From NCBI GenBank assembly GCA_900553605.1, contig USDX01000006.1, positions 33,145 to 97,144 on the forward strand: a stretch of 64,000 nt of DNA. The letters run 5' to 3'. Made by a program: the position numbers and the translations under genes. Below the pieces are notes generated by a model. It had not been told where the DNA came from. It was given only the letters and a program-made list of their open reading frames with translations, and did no database searches. Positions 43,579 to 53,471 of the stretch are shown piece after piece (within the stretch, counting starts at the first letter, position 1; every line of letters begins with the position of its first letter). The DNA is from an uncultured Eggerthella sp. Lineage in GTDB: Bacteria > Actinomycetota > Coriobacteriia > Coriobacteriales > Eggerthellaceae.

Positions 43579-45765
43579 ATGGGCGTTCGCAAGGCAATGG
43601 GAAATATGGCAAGCTCGCTGAGCACGTGGGGTTTGCGTCACCTGGCGCACAGGCCTGCCGCTAATATGCCTGGCAAAATTGCCCTGAAAATCGATCCACG
43701 TATTATCGCTGAGTCCATGGACAAGATCACCGAAGGCTCCATTGTTGTGGTGGGCACCAACGGCAAAACCACCATTACTAATATGATTGCCGATGCACTG
43801 GAGCGCCAGGGCAAGAGCATCGCGTGCAATCGCACGGGAGCCAACCTTGCCTACGGCGTGGCTACCACGTTGCTGCAAACCAAGGGCACCGTGGAATGGG
43901 GCGTGTTCGAATCGGACGAGTTGTGGCTGGCCCACACCTTGCCGCAGGTGCAAGCAGATTACGTTTTGCTGCTGAACCTCTTCCGCGATCAGCTTGATCG
44001 TTGCGGTGAAATCGATCGAGTGCAAGACGCTATCGCTACTGCCCTGGAGCAGTCGCCCAACACCACCCTGCTTTATAACGCCGACGATCCGCTGTGCGCT
44101 ATCATCGCGCAGCGCGTGCCCAACAAGTCTGTTGCGTTTGGCGTGGGCGAAGACATGCATCAGCGTCAAAACGTCGTGGCAGACGCTCAGATGTGTCAGC
44201 GCTGTTCGGCTATGTTCACCTATGGCTACCGACAGTACGGTCAGCTGGGCACGTATTCATGCCCGAACTGCGGATTCAGCCGCCCCGATTTGGATTTCGC
44301 CGCCAAGAGCGTAGTGTTTGGAGACGAAATCACGTTTTCGGTTGAAGAAACGGCAACGGGCAAAAGCGTCGATCTTCACGCGCAGCGCGCGGGGTCATAC
44401 ATGGTGTACAACGTTATGGCCGCTTGGCTGGCCTCCCATTGCGCTGGCGTTTCCGACGCGGTGTTCCAGAGGGCGGTCGATCTGTTCGACCCCCAGAACG
44501 GACGCTTGCAGTCGCTTACCATCGAAGGGCGCCCTGTCCTTTTGAACCTGGCGAAGAACCCGACGGGCTTCAACCAGAACATGAAGCTCATCACCCAGGC
44601 ACCGGGAAAGAAGGTTGCGGCGTTCTTTATTAACGACAACGAAGCTGATGGCCGTGACATTTCCTGGATTTGGGACTGCGACTTTGAGGAGCTAGCCAGC
44701 CAGGAAGACGTCATGGTGTTCGCTGGTGGAATCCGCAAAAACGATCTGCAGCTGCGTCTGAAGTATGCGGGCATCGACGCTAAGACCGTCGATAGCGTCA
44801 ACGAAGTGGTGAATGCGGCGCTGAAGCTGCCTTCCGAATGGAATATCTACGCTATTGCCAATTACACCTCGCTCCCCTCAGTGCGTTCTGCCCTGATGGC
44901 GCGCGCCGATAAAGCGGTACCCGCCAACCCGACATCGGGCGATGCCGAGCCGAAGTGCAGTAAGAAGTGGGTTTCGGGTGCTTATGTGCATCAAGCTGAA
45001 GCTGCCAAGTTCGACGAGCAGCCGCTGCGCATCGTGCATCTGTTCCCCGACCTTCTTAATTTGTACGGCGATGGCGGCAACGTGCGCGTGCTTGCCCAGC
45101 GTTGCGCATGGCGTGGCATCCCCGCACAGGTGGAAGCAGTTCACTACGGGGAATCGGTTGATCTTTCTTCGGCCGACATCGTGTTCTTGGGCGGCGGCCC
45201 CGACCGCGAGCAGAAGCTGGCATCCGAGGTATTGCTGGACATGCGCGATGAACTGCGCACCTACGTAGAAGCCAATGGGGCGCTTCTGGCTATTTGCGGC
45301 GGCTACCAGATTCTAGGCAGTAATTGGCTTATGGGTGATGAGTCGGTGGAAGGCCTTTCCATCCTCGACTTGAAGACGGTTCGTGCTGGCGCCGGCTTCG
45401 ATCGCCTTATTGAAAACATTGCTTTGGAGTCCGAGCTTTCCCCGCAGCCGGTGGTGGGATACGAAAACCATGCTGGTCGTACGAAGCTCGGCGCGTCCTT
45501 GAAGCCATTTGGCAAAGTGGTTTCCAACGTGGGCCACGGCAACGACGACGATTCGGGTTGCGACGGTGCCTTGTATCGCAATTGCATTGGCACCTATCTG
45601 CATGGTCCGCTTCTGGGCAAGAACCCGGCTATTGCCGATCACCTTATTGCCGCGGCGATGGAGCGCCGTTTGGGCAGCAAAGTGGAGCTTGTTACTCTCG
45701 AAGACGAAGTCGAGCTCGCCGCGAATGCGTATATGGCAAAGCGCCTTGATGTGCCTGGGGCATAA
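43579..45765 (+). CDS. murT-gatD: Fused lipid II isoglutaminyl synthase, MurT-GatD
   Basis: A 728-residue fusion of both subunits of the enzyme that amidates D-Glu of lipid II to D-isoglutamine. Residues 1 to about 450 are MurT: the Mur-ligase ATP motif VVGTNGKTTITN (about 58-70), the RAGSYMVYN segment, and a Cys4 zinc ribbon (CQRCSAMF, YSCPNCGF). After a short linker, about 481-728 is GatD: a class I glutamine amidotransferase with nucleophile C573 in LLAICGGYQ and the GTYLHGP histidine. The subunits are separate proteins in Staphylococcus and Streptococcus. ATG 43579 has GGAAGGGA upstream. Confidence 0.93.
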   Translation: MGVRKAMGNMASSLSTWGLRHLAHRPAANMPGKIALKIDPRIIAESMDKITEGSIVVVGTNGKTTITNMIADALERQGKSIACNRTGANLAYGVATTLLQTKGTVEWGVFESDELWLAHTLPQVQADYVLLLNLFRDQLDRCGEIDRVQDAIATALEQSPNTTLLYNADDPLCAIIAQRVPNKSVAFGVGEDMHQRQNVVADAQMCQRCSAMFTYGYRQYGQLGTYSCPNCGFSRPDLDFAAKSVVFGDEITFSVEETATGKSVDLHAQRAGSYMVYNVMAAWLASHCAGVSDAVFQRAVDLFDPQNGRLQSLTIEGRPVLLNLAKNPTGFNQNMKLITQAPGKKVAAFFINDNEADGRDISWIWDCDFEELASQEDVMVFAGGIRKNDLQLRLKYAGIDAKTVDSVNEVVNAALKLPSEWNIYAIANYTSLPSVRSALMARADKAVPANPTSGDAEPKCSKKWVSGAYVHQAEAAKFDEQPLRIVHLFPDLLNLYGDGGNVRVLAQRCAWRGIPAQVEAVHYGESVDLSSADIVFLGGGPDREQKLASEVLLDMRDELRTYVEANGALLAICGGYQILGSNWLMGDESVEGLSILDLKTVRAGAGFDRLIENIALESELSPQPVVGYENHAGRTKLGASLKPFGKVVSNVGHGNDDDSGCDGALYRNCIGTYLHGPLLGKNPAIADHLIAAAMERRLGSKVELVTLEDEVELAANAYMAKRLDVPGA

Positions 45766-45907
45766 ATAGGAGGCTGTGGGTTTCGTGGCAGGCGCTAGGA
45801 CAGAGAGGTCGCTAATTCGCGCTACCTTTGCCGAGACCATTGCCCTTTAGGTTGCCTGGGGCGCCGTTCCTTTTCCGTGTTGTGTCCGAGCTGAAGCGCT
45901 TCACGTT

Positions 45908-45936
45908 TTGCTCACAAAAAACTCAACAAATAGTAT
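45908..45936 (+). promoter_or_regulatory. Candidate promoter of the LCP gene
   Basis: TTGCTC (45908-45913) and TAGTAT (45931-45936) are 17 bases apart in an AT-rich region about 106 bases before the LCP start. Confidence 0.45.
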
Positions 45937-46042
45937 AGGTTTGTACTAAAAATGAGTGACTTGCCTCATTTTCATTCGCGCATACTGTGGTTTTCGCCGA
46001 ATTAATTTGCATGGCATTAACGTTTCTTTCATCATTTATTGC

Positions 46043-47713
46043 ATGTTTGCTTCGAATAACAAGCCATCAAAACGATCGGCTCGTGCTGAAAGGAAGGCGG
46101 CGCACGCTTCCTCCTCGCGCACGCCGCATCGCTCAGCGGGAAGTGCTTCTGACCCGTATGCTCGTACGTCTCGCGCGTCGCATGCTTCGCGCCGCCCTAA
46201 TGGTTCGAGCACGAATGCGTATGGAGCCAGCAACTATGGCTCGTCCACGCATGTTTCCCCTGTTCACACGCAGCAAAAGAGCAATTACCGCTCGGTTGGC
46301 GCTTACGGTTCGCCCACCAAGCGCGGCCCGTACACTCCTCGCAACGCACATGATCGCGAGATCCTTCGTGCTAAGCGCGAGCGCACCAAGAAGCGTCGCA
46401 AGCGCATTGCGCTCGGCGCGGTTGCCGTTTGCTTGGCTTTGGTGCTTGGCGGCGTAGGTGCTGCCTGGGCTTACCTCAATAACCTTGACAAGGCGCTGAA
46501 CAAAGATGTTGACGCCGACCTTCTAAACTCGCTCACGGTTACCGATTCGGCATCCGACCCGTTCTACATGCTACTTATCGGCATCGACAAGGATGAGGGA
46601 CGTGAGTCATCGGACGAATACGGTGGCTCGTATCGAACCGACTCCATGATTCTTGCTCGCATCGATCCTAAAGATAAGCAAGTTACCCTTATCTCTATTC
46701 CGCGTGATACCCAGGTGACAATCGGCACTCATGGAACGCAAAAGATCAACGCGGCCTATGCTTTTGGCGGTCCTTCGGGCGCAATCAAGGCCGTTGAGGA
46801 CTTGGCTGGAGTCCCTATCAGCCATTATGCGGAAATTGATCTTGATGGCTTTGCTGCTGTGGTCGATGCTCTTGGCGGTATCGACATTAATGTTCAGTAC
46901 GAAATCGATGACCCGAATTACATGGGATATCTTGCGGCTGGCCAGCAAACGCTGAACGGAGAGCAGGCTCTCATTTATTGCCGCAGCCGTCACGCTTACG
47001 ATGCCATCGGAGACGGCGACGCAATTCGTTCCGCCAATCAACGCACTATGATTTCAGCCATCATGAAGAAACTCATGAGCTCGGATGTCGGTACCCTAAC
47101 CAACACGGTAAACACATTGGCCCAGTACATCACCACTGATTATTCTGTTGGGGATATCCTTGCTTTGGCGCAGCGGATGTTTGGTATCGATATTGACAAG
47201 GATTTGTACTCCGCTGCTGTTCCCACAACCTCATCGTATGAAAACGATATATGGTATGAGAAAGTGAACACCTCTGAGTGGAACAAGATGATGAGCCGCG
47301 TAAAGCAGGGTTTGTCGCCTACCGAGGAAGATGTAATGGATGAGGCAACGGGAACTGTGATGGCTTCATCTGGTAGTGGGGGCTCTGGGTCCGGTGATTC
47401 TAGCTCTGCTGGTTCGTCGGGTTCCTCTAGCGTTTCGCTTTCTGGGGTGAAGATTGCAGTGAAGAACGGCAGTGGCATGCAGGGATGTGCGAGCGATGCC
47501 GCCGCAAAACTGACCCCACAGGGGGCTGTGTGCGAGACAGGCAATGCTGATGATTACAATTACGCGAATACTTTGGTGATTTACGACGGCAACAATGCCG
47601 ACAAGGCCCAGAAGGTTGCCGACTTGCTAGGGTGCGGAACCGTGAAGAAGAACGATGGAAGATATTCGTTCTCGGGCGATATCTTGGTGGTTGTTGGCCA
47701 AGATTGGAAATAG
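46043..47713 (+). CDS. LytR-CpsA-Psr family wall-polymer ligase
   Basis: A 556-residue LCP protein, likely attaching lipid-linked glycopolymers to peptidoglycan. A basic, Ser/Arg-rich cytoplasmic N-terminus (about 115 residues) precedes one membrane helix (ALGAVAVCLALVLGGVG). The LCP domain follows, with conserved YRTDSMILARID, SIPRDTQV and the YCRSRHA segment. A Ser/Gly linker leads to a LytR_C-type domain (about 470-556). ATG 46043 is the first methionine that gives a basic N-terminus, but no good ribosome site precedes it. It probably acts on the polymer built by the 1-22 kb locus, though that link is only inferred. Confidence 0.9.
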   Translation: MFASNNKPSKRSARAERKAAHASSSRTPHRSAGSASDPYARTSRASHASRRPNGSSTNAYGASNYGSSTHVSPVHTQQKSNYRSVGAYGSPTKRGPYTPRNAHDREILRAKRERTKKRRKRIALGAVAVCLALVLGGVGAAWAYLNNLDKALNKDVDADLLNSLTVTDSASDPFYMLLIGIDKDEGRESSDEYGGSYRTDSMILARIDPKDKQVTLISIPRDTQVTIGTHGTQKINAAYAFGGPSGAIKAVEDLAGVPISHYAEIDLDGFAAVVDALGGIDINVQYEIDDPNYMGYLAAGQQTLNGEQALIYCRSRHAYDAIGDGDAIRSANQRTMISAIMKKLMSSDVGTLTNTVNTLAQYITTDYSVGDILALAQRMFGIDIDKDLYSAAVPTTSSYENDIWYEKVNTSEWNKMMSRVKQGLSPTEEDVMDEATGTVMASSGSGGSGSGDSSSAGSSGSSSVSLSGVKIAVKNGSGMQGCASDAAAKLTPQGAVCETGNADDYNYANTLVIYDGNNADKAQKVADLLGCGTVKKNDGRYSFSGDILVVVGQDWK

Positions 47714-47718
47714 CTTTC

Positions 47719-47744
47719 AAGAAGGCGGCTCCGGCTGCCTTCTT
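47719..47744 (+). terminator. Intrinsic terminator of the LCP gene
   Basis: A hairpin starting AAGAAGGC and closing GCCTTCTT, with GGCTCCGGCT between, lies 6 bases after the LCP stop and is followed by TGTTGTTT. Confidence 0.75.
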
Positions 47745-47821
47745 TGTTGTTTGCCCGTATCTATTGTTTGTAAATGCCTACATGGGCTTTTTTTTCGTAT
47801 AATTTCCAGTCGTTCAACCTA

Positions 47822-48913
47822 ATGAAGGAAAGCTTTTTGGCTTCAGCAAACAAAACTTATTCCGTCCCATCGCGCGACAACAACATCAACTTCCTGCGTT
47901 TTATCGCCGCAAGTTTGGTGATCTGGTTCCACATGGCTTCGTTGTTGGTCATCCCCGAGCCCTATATCATGGGTCAGGGATTGGGACCCATCGCTGTTAA
48001 CATCTTCTTTGTTTTGAGCGGCTATCTTATTGCGAAGAGTTGGAGCCGCTCGTCGAGCTTCGGAAGCTATTTGATTCGAAGGATTGCTCGCATCTTTCCT
48101 GGTCTCGCCGTTGTTGTTCTCCTTTCCGTTTTCGTTATGGGGCCGGCGGTTACAAGCCTTTCAATGGGCGATTACTTCGGAGACCCCGACACCTGGAAGT
48201 ACCTTTCCCTGATTGTTCTGGCCCCTATCGAAAATGCCCTGCCGGGTGTTTTCGACACAAACCTTCTCCCCTATGCGGTTAACGGTTCGCTTTGGACATT
48301 GCGCTACGAGTTCTTGGCTTACCTGCTTACACCTTTGTTGTATGTGGTAACCAAGCGCCTGGGGAAGGGGCGAAAGCTTGTTTTTGCGGCAGTACTCTTT
48401 GCCTTGGTTCTTGTCCATTTCCTTTCGTATTCAGGCGTGTTTCCGCTTCCCAAGGTGCTCGACAATCTCTTTAGACTTTTTGCTTACTATATGGCTGGCG
48501 TTGCCGTGTTCGAGCTTGGTCTTGATAAGTACTGCGACAGTCAGTTTGCCGTGGTTGCACTGCTGGTGATAATCGTGTTCCGTGATGAGGTTGGTTTTTT
48601 CTCGTCCTTGATCATGTTCGTGTGCGTGTGCACGTTTACCCTTGGTTTCTCGCTGACTAGCAACCCTCGCTTTGCGCCATGCTTCAAGAAGAACGACTAT
48701 TCGTATGGCATCTACATATATGCGTTCCCCATTCAGCAATGCGTTGTTTGGCTTGGCGGCGTATCGCTGCCCTATGCGTATCTTTCCTGCTCGGCGATTT
48801 CCTTTGTCGTAACTTTACTGTTTGCAATTGCCTCATGGTTCCTTGTGGAGAAGCCCGCAATGGATGCTGGCCGAAAAATCGCGAAAAAATGGAGCTCAAG
48901 AAGGGCTGGTTGA
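47822..48913 (+). CDS. Acyltransferase 3 family membrane protein (OafA-like)
   Basis: A 363-residue membrane protein with about ten helices, of the acyltransferase 3 family that O-acetylates surface sugars. The N-terminal NNINFLRFIAASLVIWFHM contains the conserved histidine, and NIFFVLSGYLI follows. ATG 47822 lacks a ribosome site; TTG 47837 has AAGGAA six bases upstream and is a good alternative. No SGNH domain is attached. It follows the LCP gene, which makes a wall or teichoic polymer a reasonable target. Confidence 0.85.
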   Translation: MKESFLASANKTYSVPSRDNNINFLRFIAASLVIWFHMASLLVIPEPYIMGQGLGPIAVNIFFVLSGYLIAKSWSRSSSFGSYLIRRIARIFPGLAVVVLLSVFVMGPAVTSLSMGDYFGDPDTWKYLSLIVLAPIENALPGVFDTNLLPYAVNGSLWTLRYEFLAYLLTPLLYVVTKRLGKGRKLVFAAVLFALVLVHFLSYSGVFPLPKVLDNLFRLFAYYMAGVAVFELGLDKYCDSQFAVVALLVIIVFRDEVGFFSSLIMFVCVCTFTLGFSLTSNPRFAPCFKKNDYSYGIYIYAFPIQQCVVWLGGVSLPYAYLSCSAISFVVTLLFAIASWFLVEKPAMDAGRKIAKKWSSRRAG

Positions 48914-49311
48914 TAGGGGCTTTTTCGGATCTCGATGCGCTTCGCCTTTCTGCGGTGCGGGAGTCTCGCTTACCGGTTATTCTGTCGTCGGCGACGGTCG
49001 GTTTGAAGTTCAGGGTGGTTTTGTTGTCAAGGTCGATCCAGAACGGTGCTGCGAGATGCCCTCGATCGACTAGCCAGACACACTTTTTGTCCCATAACCC
49101 CTAAAGGCCTGGGTGAACCTTGATGTGGCGCTATGGGTGGGACGGTACGAGCGCGGTGCTGGGCAGAATGAGCTTGGGTGTAGCGCTGGGTGGACTTTGA
49201 GGATAGGCCCATGAGGCAGAAGCATGGGGCACGTGGTGCCGCAAGTCGACGCTGGAATAGTGCTATGGCCGAATAGTGCCTAAGCCGCATTCCTGCCCAT
49301 ATCCCATACTT
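48914..49311. other. Gene-free interval of about 400 bases
   Basis: Lies between convergent genes. It contains loosely repeated GCTGGG, GGTGCTGGG and AGTGCT(A/G) words and no credible gene, RNA or terminator. ACACTTTTTGTCCCATAACCCCTAAAGG stands out only as a change of composition (split ACACTTTTTGTCC and CATAACCCC). Confidence 0.45.
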
Positions 49312-50460
49312 TTAAAGGAGCATGCGGCTTTCAGCGCGTCCTGCGTTGTAGGCCATTGCTCCATGTATCCCGCTTGTTGCCTCGATTCGCCCGTCACGGG
49401 TGATAAGCACGGCTTCGAGGTTGGGGTGCCCTTCTGCGTAGTTTTTCGCCCAATAGCTTCCCATAAGCAAAAGGGCCGTCGAAAAGCCATCGCCGTCTAT
49501 CGACTGCTTCGCTATCACCGTTGCGCTTGCGAGGTCGCTGTCCGAGGGGTACCCGGTGCGTGGGTCGACAATATGATGATGGACGTTTCCGTATTCATCG
49601 GTAAAGCAGCGCTCATAGATACTGCTGGTAACTATGGAGCAGTCGTTCAGCTCGAGAATGCAGGCGGGCTCTTCGTTGGGCAGCGTGTAGTTTCTGAGCG
49701 CTCGAAGGTCGGTCCCGTGGGGGCTGCGCGCTAGGGCGGCGGCGCGCTCTTCTGCGGCTTTTCTTTGCGAAGCATGTTTCGGAGATCGGATGCCAACGCG
49801 CCAGTGCCGCTGCGGTGTCTCGGCCAAGAAGGGGCGCCCCTTTACCACGATATTTCCTCCAAGGTTGATAAGGGCATCGTGGACGTTGCGGTCTTCCAGG
49901 AACTCGCTAACCTGATCGGCGATGTATCCCTTTGCGATGCCTCCCAGGGAAACCTTGCTTTCTGGGGTAGGGAGCTGGGCGTGGTCTTCCATTATGCGGG
50001 GGTGCCCGGTTTTTGCAATTTCAAGGGCGTGTGCTATTTCTGCTGGCTTGGAAACTTGGGCTTTGCGGAAGTTCCAGAGTTCTGCAACGGGAGCCATGGA
50101 AACATCGAACAGCCCTGCGGTTTCCTCGCGGTAGTGTCTGGAAAGCTGCAGAATCTTTGCGGTTTCGGAATCGATGGGCACGGATTCCCCCTGTGCGTGG
50201 TTCAAGCGCCAGATATCACTTCCTTTTCGGGTGTGACCCCAAAGCTTTTCGTAGCGGTAGCAGAGACCCACCGCATCATTGAGAGCCTTTTCCAGCAATT
50301 TCCCTGATGAGGGCTGCGTCCCATCGGTTTCGACCGCTGCCTTTATGCAGCAATTTGTGTTGAAGGCGAAGAAGCTTCTGCTTCTTATTTCAAGCTCGGC
50401 ATTTTCGTTCGCGTCTGTTTTGAGGAGGCTTGTTTCCAGCTGAGCGTTTCTTGCGTTCAC
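49312..50460 (-). CDS. apbE: FAD:protein FMN transferase, ApbE family
   Basis: A 382-residue ApbE-type flavin transferase, which attaches FMN to threonine or serine of extracytoplasmic flavoproteins. The motifs are LGGIAKGYIAD, LINLGGNIVVKG and HHIVDPRTGYPSD. I place the start at GTG 50460, preceded by GAAGGA at 5 bases; the longer frame to 50541 has no better site. There is no lipobox or signal peptide, so it is likely cytoplasmic or peripherally bound, unlike many ApbE lipoproteins. It is divergent from the LPxTG protein gene. A target with an FMN-binding motif was not found in the window. Confidence 0.9.
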   Translation of the reverse strand: MNARNAQLETSLLKTDANENAELEIRSRSFFAFNTNCCIKAAVETDGTQPSSGKLLEKALNDAVGLCYRYEKLWGHTRKGSDIWRLNHAQGESVPIDSETAKILQLSRHYREETAGLFDVSMAPVAELWNFRKAQVSKPAEIAHALEIAKTGHPRIMEDHAQLPTPESKVSLGGIAKGYIADQVSEFLEDRNVHDALINLGGNIVVKGRPFLAETPQRHWRVGIRSPKHASQRKAAEERAAALARSPHGTDLRALRNYTLPNEEPACILELNDCSIVTSSIYERCFTDEYGNVHHHIVDPRTGYPSDSDLASATVIAKQSIDGDGFSTALLLMGSYWAKNYAEGHPNLEAVLITRDGRIEATSGIHGAMAYNAGRAESRMLL

Positions 50461-50628
50461 AGGTCCTTCTTTGCGATAGGGCGGGGAGGCGCTGCAGCCT
50501 GCAGATGGCCGAAAGACGTATCCCCGAGAATTTGTCTGCAACTAAATTGTTACCTATGGTAAACTCCCGCATGTAAATTAGCTACGTCTAACTTTAAATG
50601 TGCAGAAATAACTTCGGAAAGGGAGAAC

Positions 50629-53292
50629 ATGAAAGATTCTCAGTCACTTCGTACGCCCGCGGCCTCTGCGGCGAAGGTTGGCATGGCGGCTGCCTTGGCT
50701 GCTGGCATGGCCATAGCCACTCCGACTACCGCATTTGCGACAGGGGAAAACCAGGACGTGAGTGCCGCCTCTGAAAACGCGAGCGATAGCTACTACTACA
50801 TTGGCGATAGTTCCTATGGGCTGAGCACCTATCTTTCTGAAGCCGTTGCCCAAGGGTGCACGAAAATTCATGTGGGAACCAGCTTTACCGACAAGGGCAC
50901 GGTAACCATTCCGTCGTCCATCGCTGAACTTTCGGGATATTCCGAAGGTTGGTTCAGCTCTGGCCCGAAAACGGTTGATTTCGGCTATTCCTACAAGATG
51001 ACGGTTGTATTCCCCTCCGGTTCGGATATCGCGGTCGATCGCATTAACTTCTACAAGCGCAATAGCTCAGATGCCGAAGGCGCCTATGTTGAAGTGCAGA
51101 AAGGTGCTGTGGTTCATTTTTCGAATTGCTCGTTTTCCAATACGCCCGTTGTGAACGGCACAGCGGTGTTCGAAAACTGTACTTTCGCGACGGGAAAGAT
51201 CGAAAACAATGGCTCCGTAACGTACACCGGCAGCACGAAAGAGCCTGAGAACATTGGCAAGCCTGCTGAAGCCTACCAAGGTCTTGCATTCAGTTTTGTA
51301 TCGGGCAAGGAATTCTCTGCTGCCGTTCAGGGCAGCCAGGTCAGCCAAACGCTGCCCTTTGAGCTGAAGGGAACGAAAGCTGCCGACGCCAAGGTTGCTG
51401 CCAAGGTTCTTGGTCAGGATGGCGCAGAGGTTGAGGGCTTGAACGCTTCTGTTTCGGACGGGAAAGTCTCCCTGACCGGAACGGCACCTGCCGCCGGTTC
51501 GTATTCCGTTGCGGTTTCTGCCTCTGCGGCCAAGGAGGACGGCTCGACAGATTCGGCAAGTGAAACGTTGAGCTTTGTGGTGCAGGAGCAGATTCAGGTT
51601 AAGCTTTCGGGCGATCTGCAGTGCTTCGTTGTGAACGGCACATCTGCCCAGAGCAGTGAATACGAGGTTATGGCGACCTCGACAGGTGGTGGCGGATCGT
51701 CGAGCACGAGCCAGTCGAATTGCCTGAAGCCTGAGGTCAAAGAGGGGAACGGCGAATGGGAGGACTGGAACACCTTTGCAACCAGGAATTCTGATGCTGA
51801 GATCAGTTTTTCCATCAGCCCCGAAGGAAGCGGCATGGAGGTAAGCCCTGTTGCCTACGATACCGTCTACGTTACGGGAACGCCGCAGACCCCAGGCACC
51901 TACCATATAACGGCAACGGTAACCTCTGGTGCGCGCAGCCAGCAAAGCAGCCCGGTGGAAATGCGCATCTATGCGGACGATCAAACCCTTCAGCAGCGGA
52001 TGGATGCCCTTTCCGAAGGAACCAGCTCGTGGGATATGGAGCCCTATGAGATCTCTGAGACGGGAAATGCGGTTGTGCCCGTTGGCCTGCACGATATTTA
52101 CGGCTCGCACGAATCGGGCGTGTACGGCATTATCGGCAAGGGTGAAAACGGCAATTTCGGCACTGAAACGCTCACTATTCCCGCAGGGGCGGATGTCACT
52201 CTTCACAACATGAAGATCTATTCGAGCGTGAAGATCGTTGTGGAAAAGGGCGGCAAGTTGACCCTCGACGATTCGGTTGCTTATGGCGCTGTGGAAGTAA
52301 ACGGAGGTACTTTGAGCGCCCGAAATAGCTCTTCGTTCGTTAATCAGATCACGCTGAATGACGGGTCTGCCCTTGAAAATGCCGAAATCAGATCCCACGC
52401 TAACTACCTTACCGACGGAAATTACAAAGTCGAAGCGCCGATGGCTCCCGTGCAGACAAATGGCACGGTGACGGTCAAGGGCACGTGCTCCATTGAAGGT
52501 GAAGGCATCGTGTCTAGCAAAGACGCCCAAACTGGCCTGATCGTTAATGGGGGCAAGTTGGTTATCGACCAAGGTGCCACGTTGAAAGCGACTGGCGGCA
52601 GCGTTGACCTTGACAATGGAAACGGCGGTGCAGGCATCGTACTTAACGGCGGCTCTATTATTGGCGACGGTCAGCTTGAGGCTCAGGGCGGCTCTGTTGG
52701 CATGGGCGGAGGAAACGGCGGCGCAGGTATCGCCGGCGAAGGCATGGTTGCGGTTTTCGTGCTGAAGGCAACGGGTGGAAATACGGTTGGCGAAAACGAT
52801 GCGGCCATGGGCGCCCCGGGCAATGCGGGTAACGGCATCGACTCGAAGGTTCTGGTTTCGAAGGCTACTCAGGTTGAATCGAAGGGTGGAACGGGCGTGA
52901 ACCCAGGAAGCAGCGAGTACAACGTTTACGAAGAGAATGCTGGCGGCGGATCGGGTTCCGATGGCGATAAGGGGCCTGGTTCCGACAACGGTTCTGAAAA
53001 CGGTTCAGGATCGGGTTCCGGAAACAACGGAGGAGCCGGCTCCGACTCCGGTTCTGGCTCCGATTCCGACAACGGTTCTGGTGAAAACGGCAGCGATACC
53101 GCTAACGGTTCCGGCGACGGCAACGGATCCAATGCAAATAGCGAAGGCGAAAAGGCCAGCGGCAATGAAGGCTCTTCGCAAACCGCCAATCTCCCTGCAA
53201 CGGGCGATGCGGCTCCCCTTGGGGCAGCTGCTGCACTTGCGGTAGCGGCGGCAAGCGGCGTGGCGGTTGCGCGCAGGAAGCTCGATAGGTAG
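50629..53292 (+). CDS. LPxTG cell-wall-anchored surface protein
   Basis: An 887-residue secreted protein. A signal peptide ends near residue 37 (AIATPTTAFATG). The middle contains short beta repeats and putative Ig-like domains (about 215-315 and 320-450), then a beta-helix-like region rich in NGGTL, GNGGAG and similar turns (about 480-760). About 770-850 is a Ser/Gly/Asp/Asn spacer. The C-terminus has the sortase motif L855-PATG, a hydrophobic helix and RRKLDR. It should be anchored to peptidoglycan and may act in adhesion. No sortase gene is in the window. A strong GGAAAGGGAG site precedes ATG 50629. Confidence 0.9.
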   Translation: MKDSQSLRTPAASAAKVGMAAALAAGMAIATPTTAFATGENQDVSAASENASDSYYYIGDSSYGLSTYLSEAVAQGCTKIHVGTSFTDKGTVTIPSSIAELSGYSEGWFSSGPKTVDFGYSYKMTVVFPSGSDIAVDRINFYKRNSSDAEGAYVEVQKGAVVHFSNCSFSNTPVVNGTAVFENCTFATGKIENNGSVTYTGSTKEPENIGKPAEAYQGLAFSFVSGKEFSAAVQGSQVSQTLPFELKGTKAADAKVAAKVLGQDGAEVEGLNASVSDGKVSLTGTAPAAGSYSVAVSASAAKEDGSTDSASETLSFVVQEQIQVKLSGDLQCFVVNGTSAQSSEYEVMATSTGGGGSSSTSQSNCLKPEVKEGNGEWEDWNTFATRNSDAEISFSISPEGSGMEVSPVAYDTVYVTGTPQTPGTYHITATVTSGARSQQSSPVEMRIYADDQTLQQRMDALSEGTSSWDMEPYEISETGNAVVPVGLHDIYGSHESGVYGIIGKGENGNFGTETLTIPAGADVTLHNMKIYSSVKIVVEKGGKLTLDDSVAYGAVEVNGGTLSARNSSSFVNQITLNDGSALENAEIRSHANYLTDGNYKVEAPMAPVQTNGTVTVKGTCSIEGEGIVSSKDAQTGLIVNGGKLVIDQGATLKATGGSVDLDNGNGGAGIVLNGGSIIGDGQLEAQGGSVGMGGGNGGAGIAGEGMVAVFVLKATGGNTVGENDAAMGAPGNAGNGIDSKVLVSKATQVESKGGTGVNPGSSEYNVYEENAGGGSGSDGDKGPGSDNGSENGSGSGSGNNGGAGSDSGSGSDSDNGSGENGSDTANGSGDGNGSNANSEGEKASGNEGSSQTANLPATGDAAPLGAAAALAVAAASGVAVARRKLDR

Positions 53293-53327
53293 GCGCAGGA
53301 ATTATCTCCCCGCGCAATATGGCTGGC

Positions 53328-53355
53328 AGGGAAGGCGCCAAAGTGCGCCTTCCCT
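53328..53355. terminator. Hairpin after the LPxTG gene
   Basis: An 11-bp perfect stem (AGGGAAGGCGC and complement) with a 6-base loop lies 36 bases after the stop. There is no T-run, so termination is uncertain. Confidence 0.55.
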
Positions 53356-53471
53356 CAGGTACGCCCGCGCGCCCCCGTCGAAAGTAGCCGCTTCGTTTCG
53401 GGTGGCACGTCGCCCATCGGGGCGTGCTATCCTTTCCTGCGATAAACAAGTTTCCGTGAAAGGTGGTTTTC

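Noticed and set aside
48914..49311. Possible RNA gene between the acyltransferase and apbE genes
   Set aside because: No stable stem structure, promoter or known RNA signature could be supported.
51067..52572. 501-residue open frame opposite the LPxTG gene
   Set aside because: Antisense to a gene with a clear signal peptide and sortase motif.
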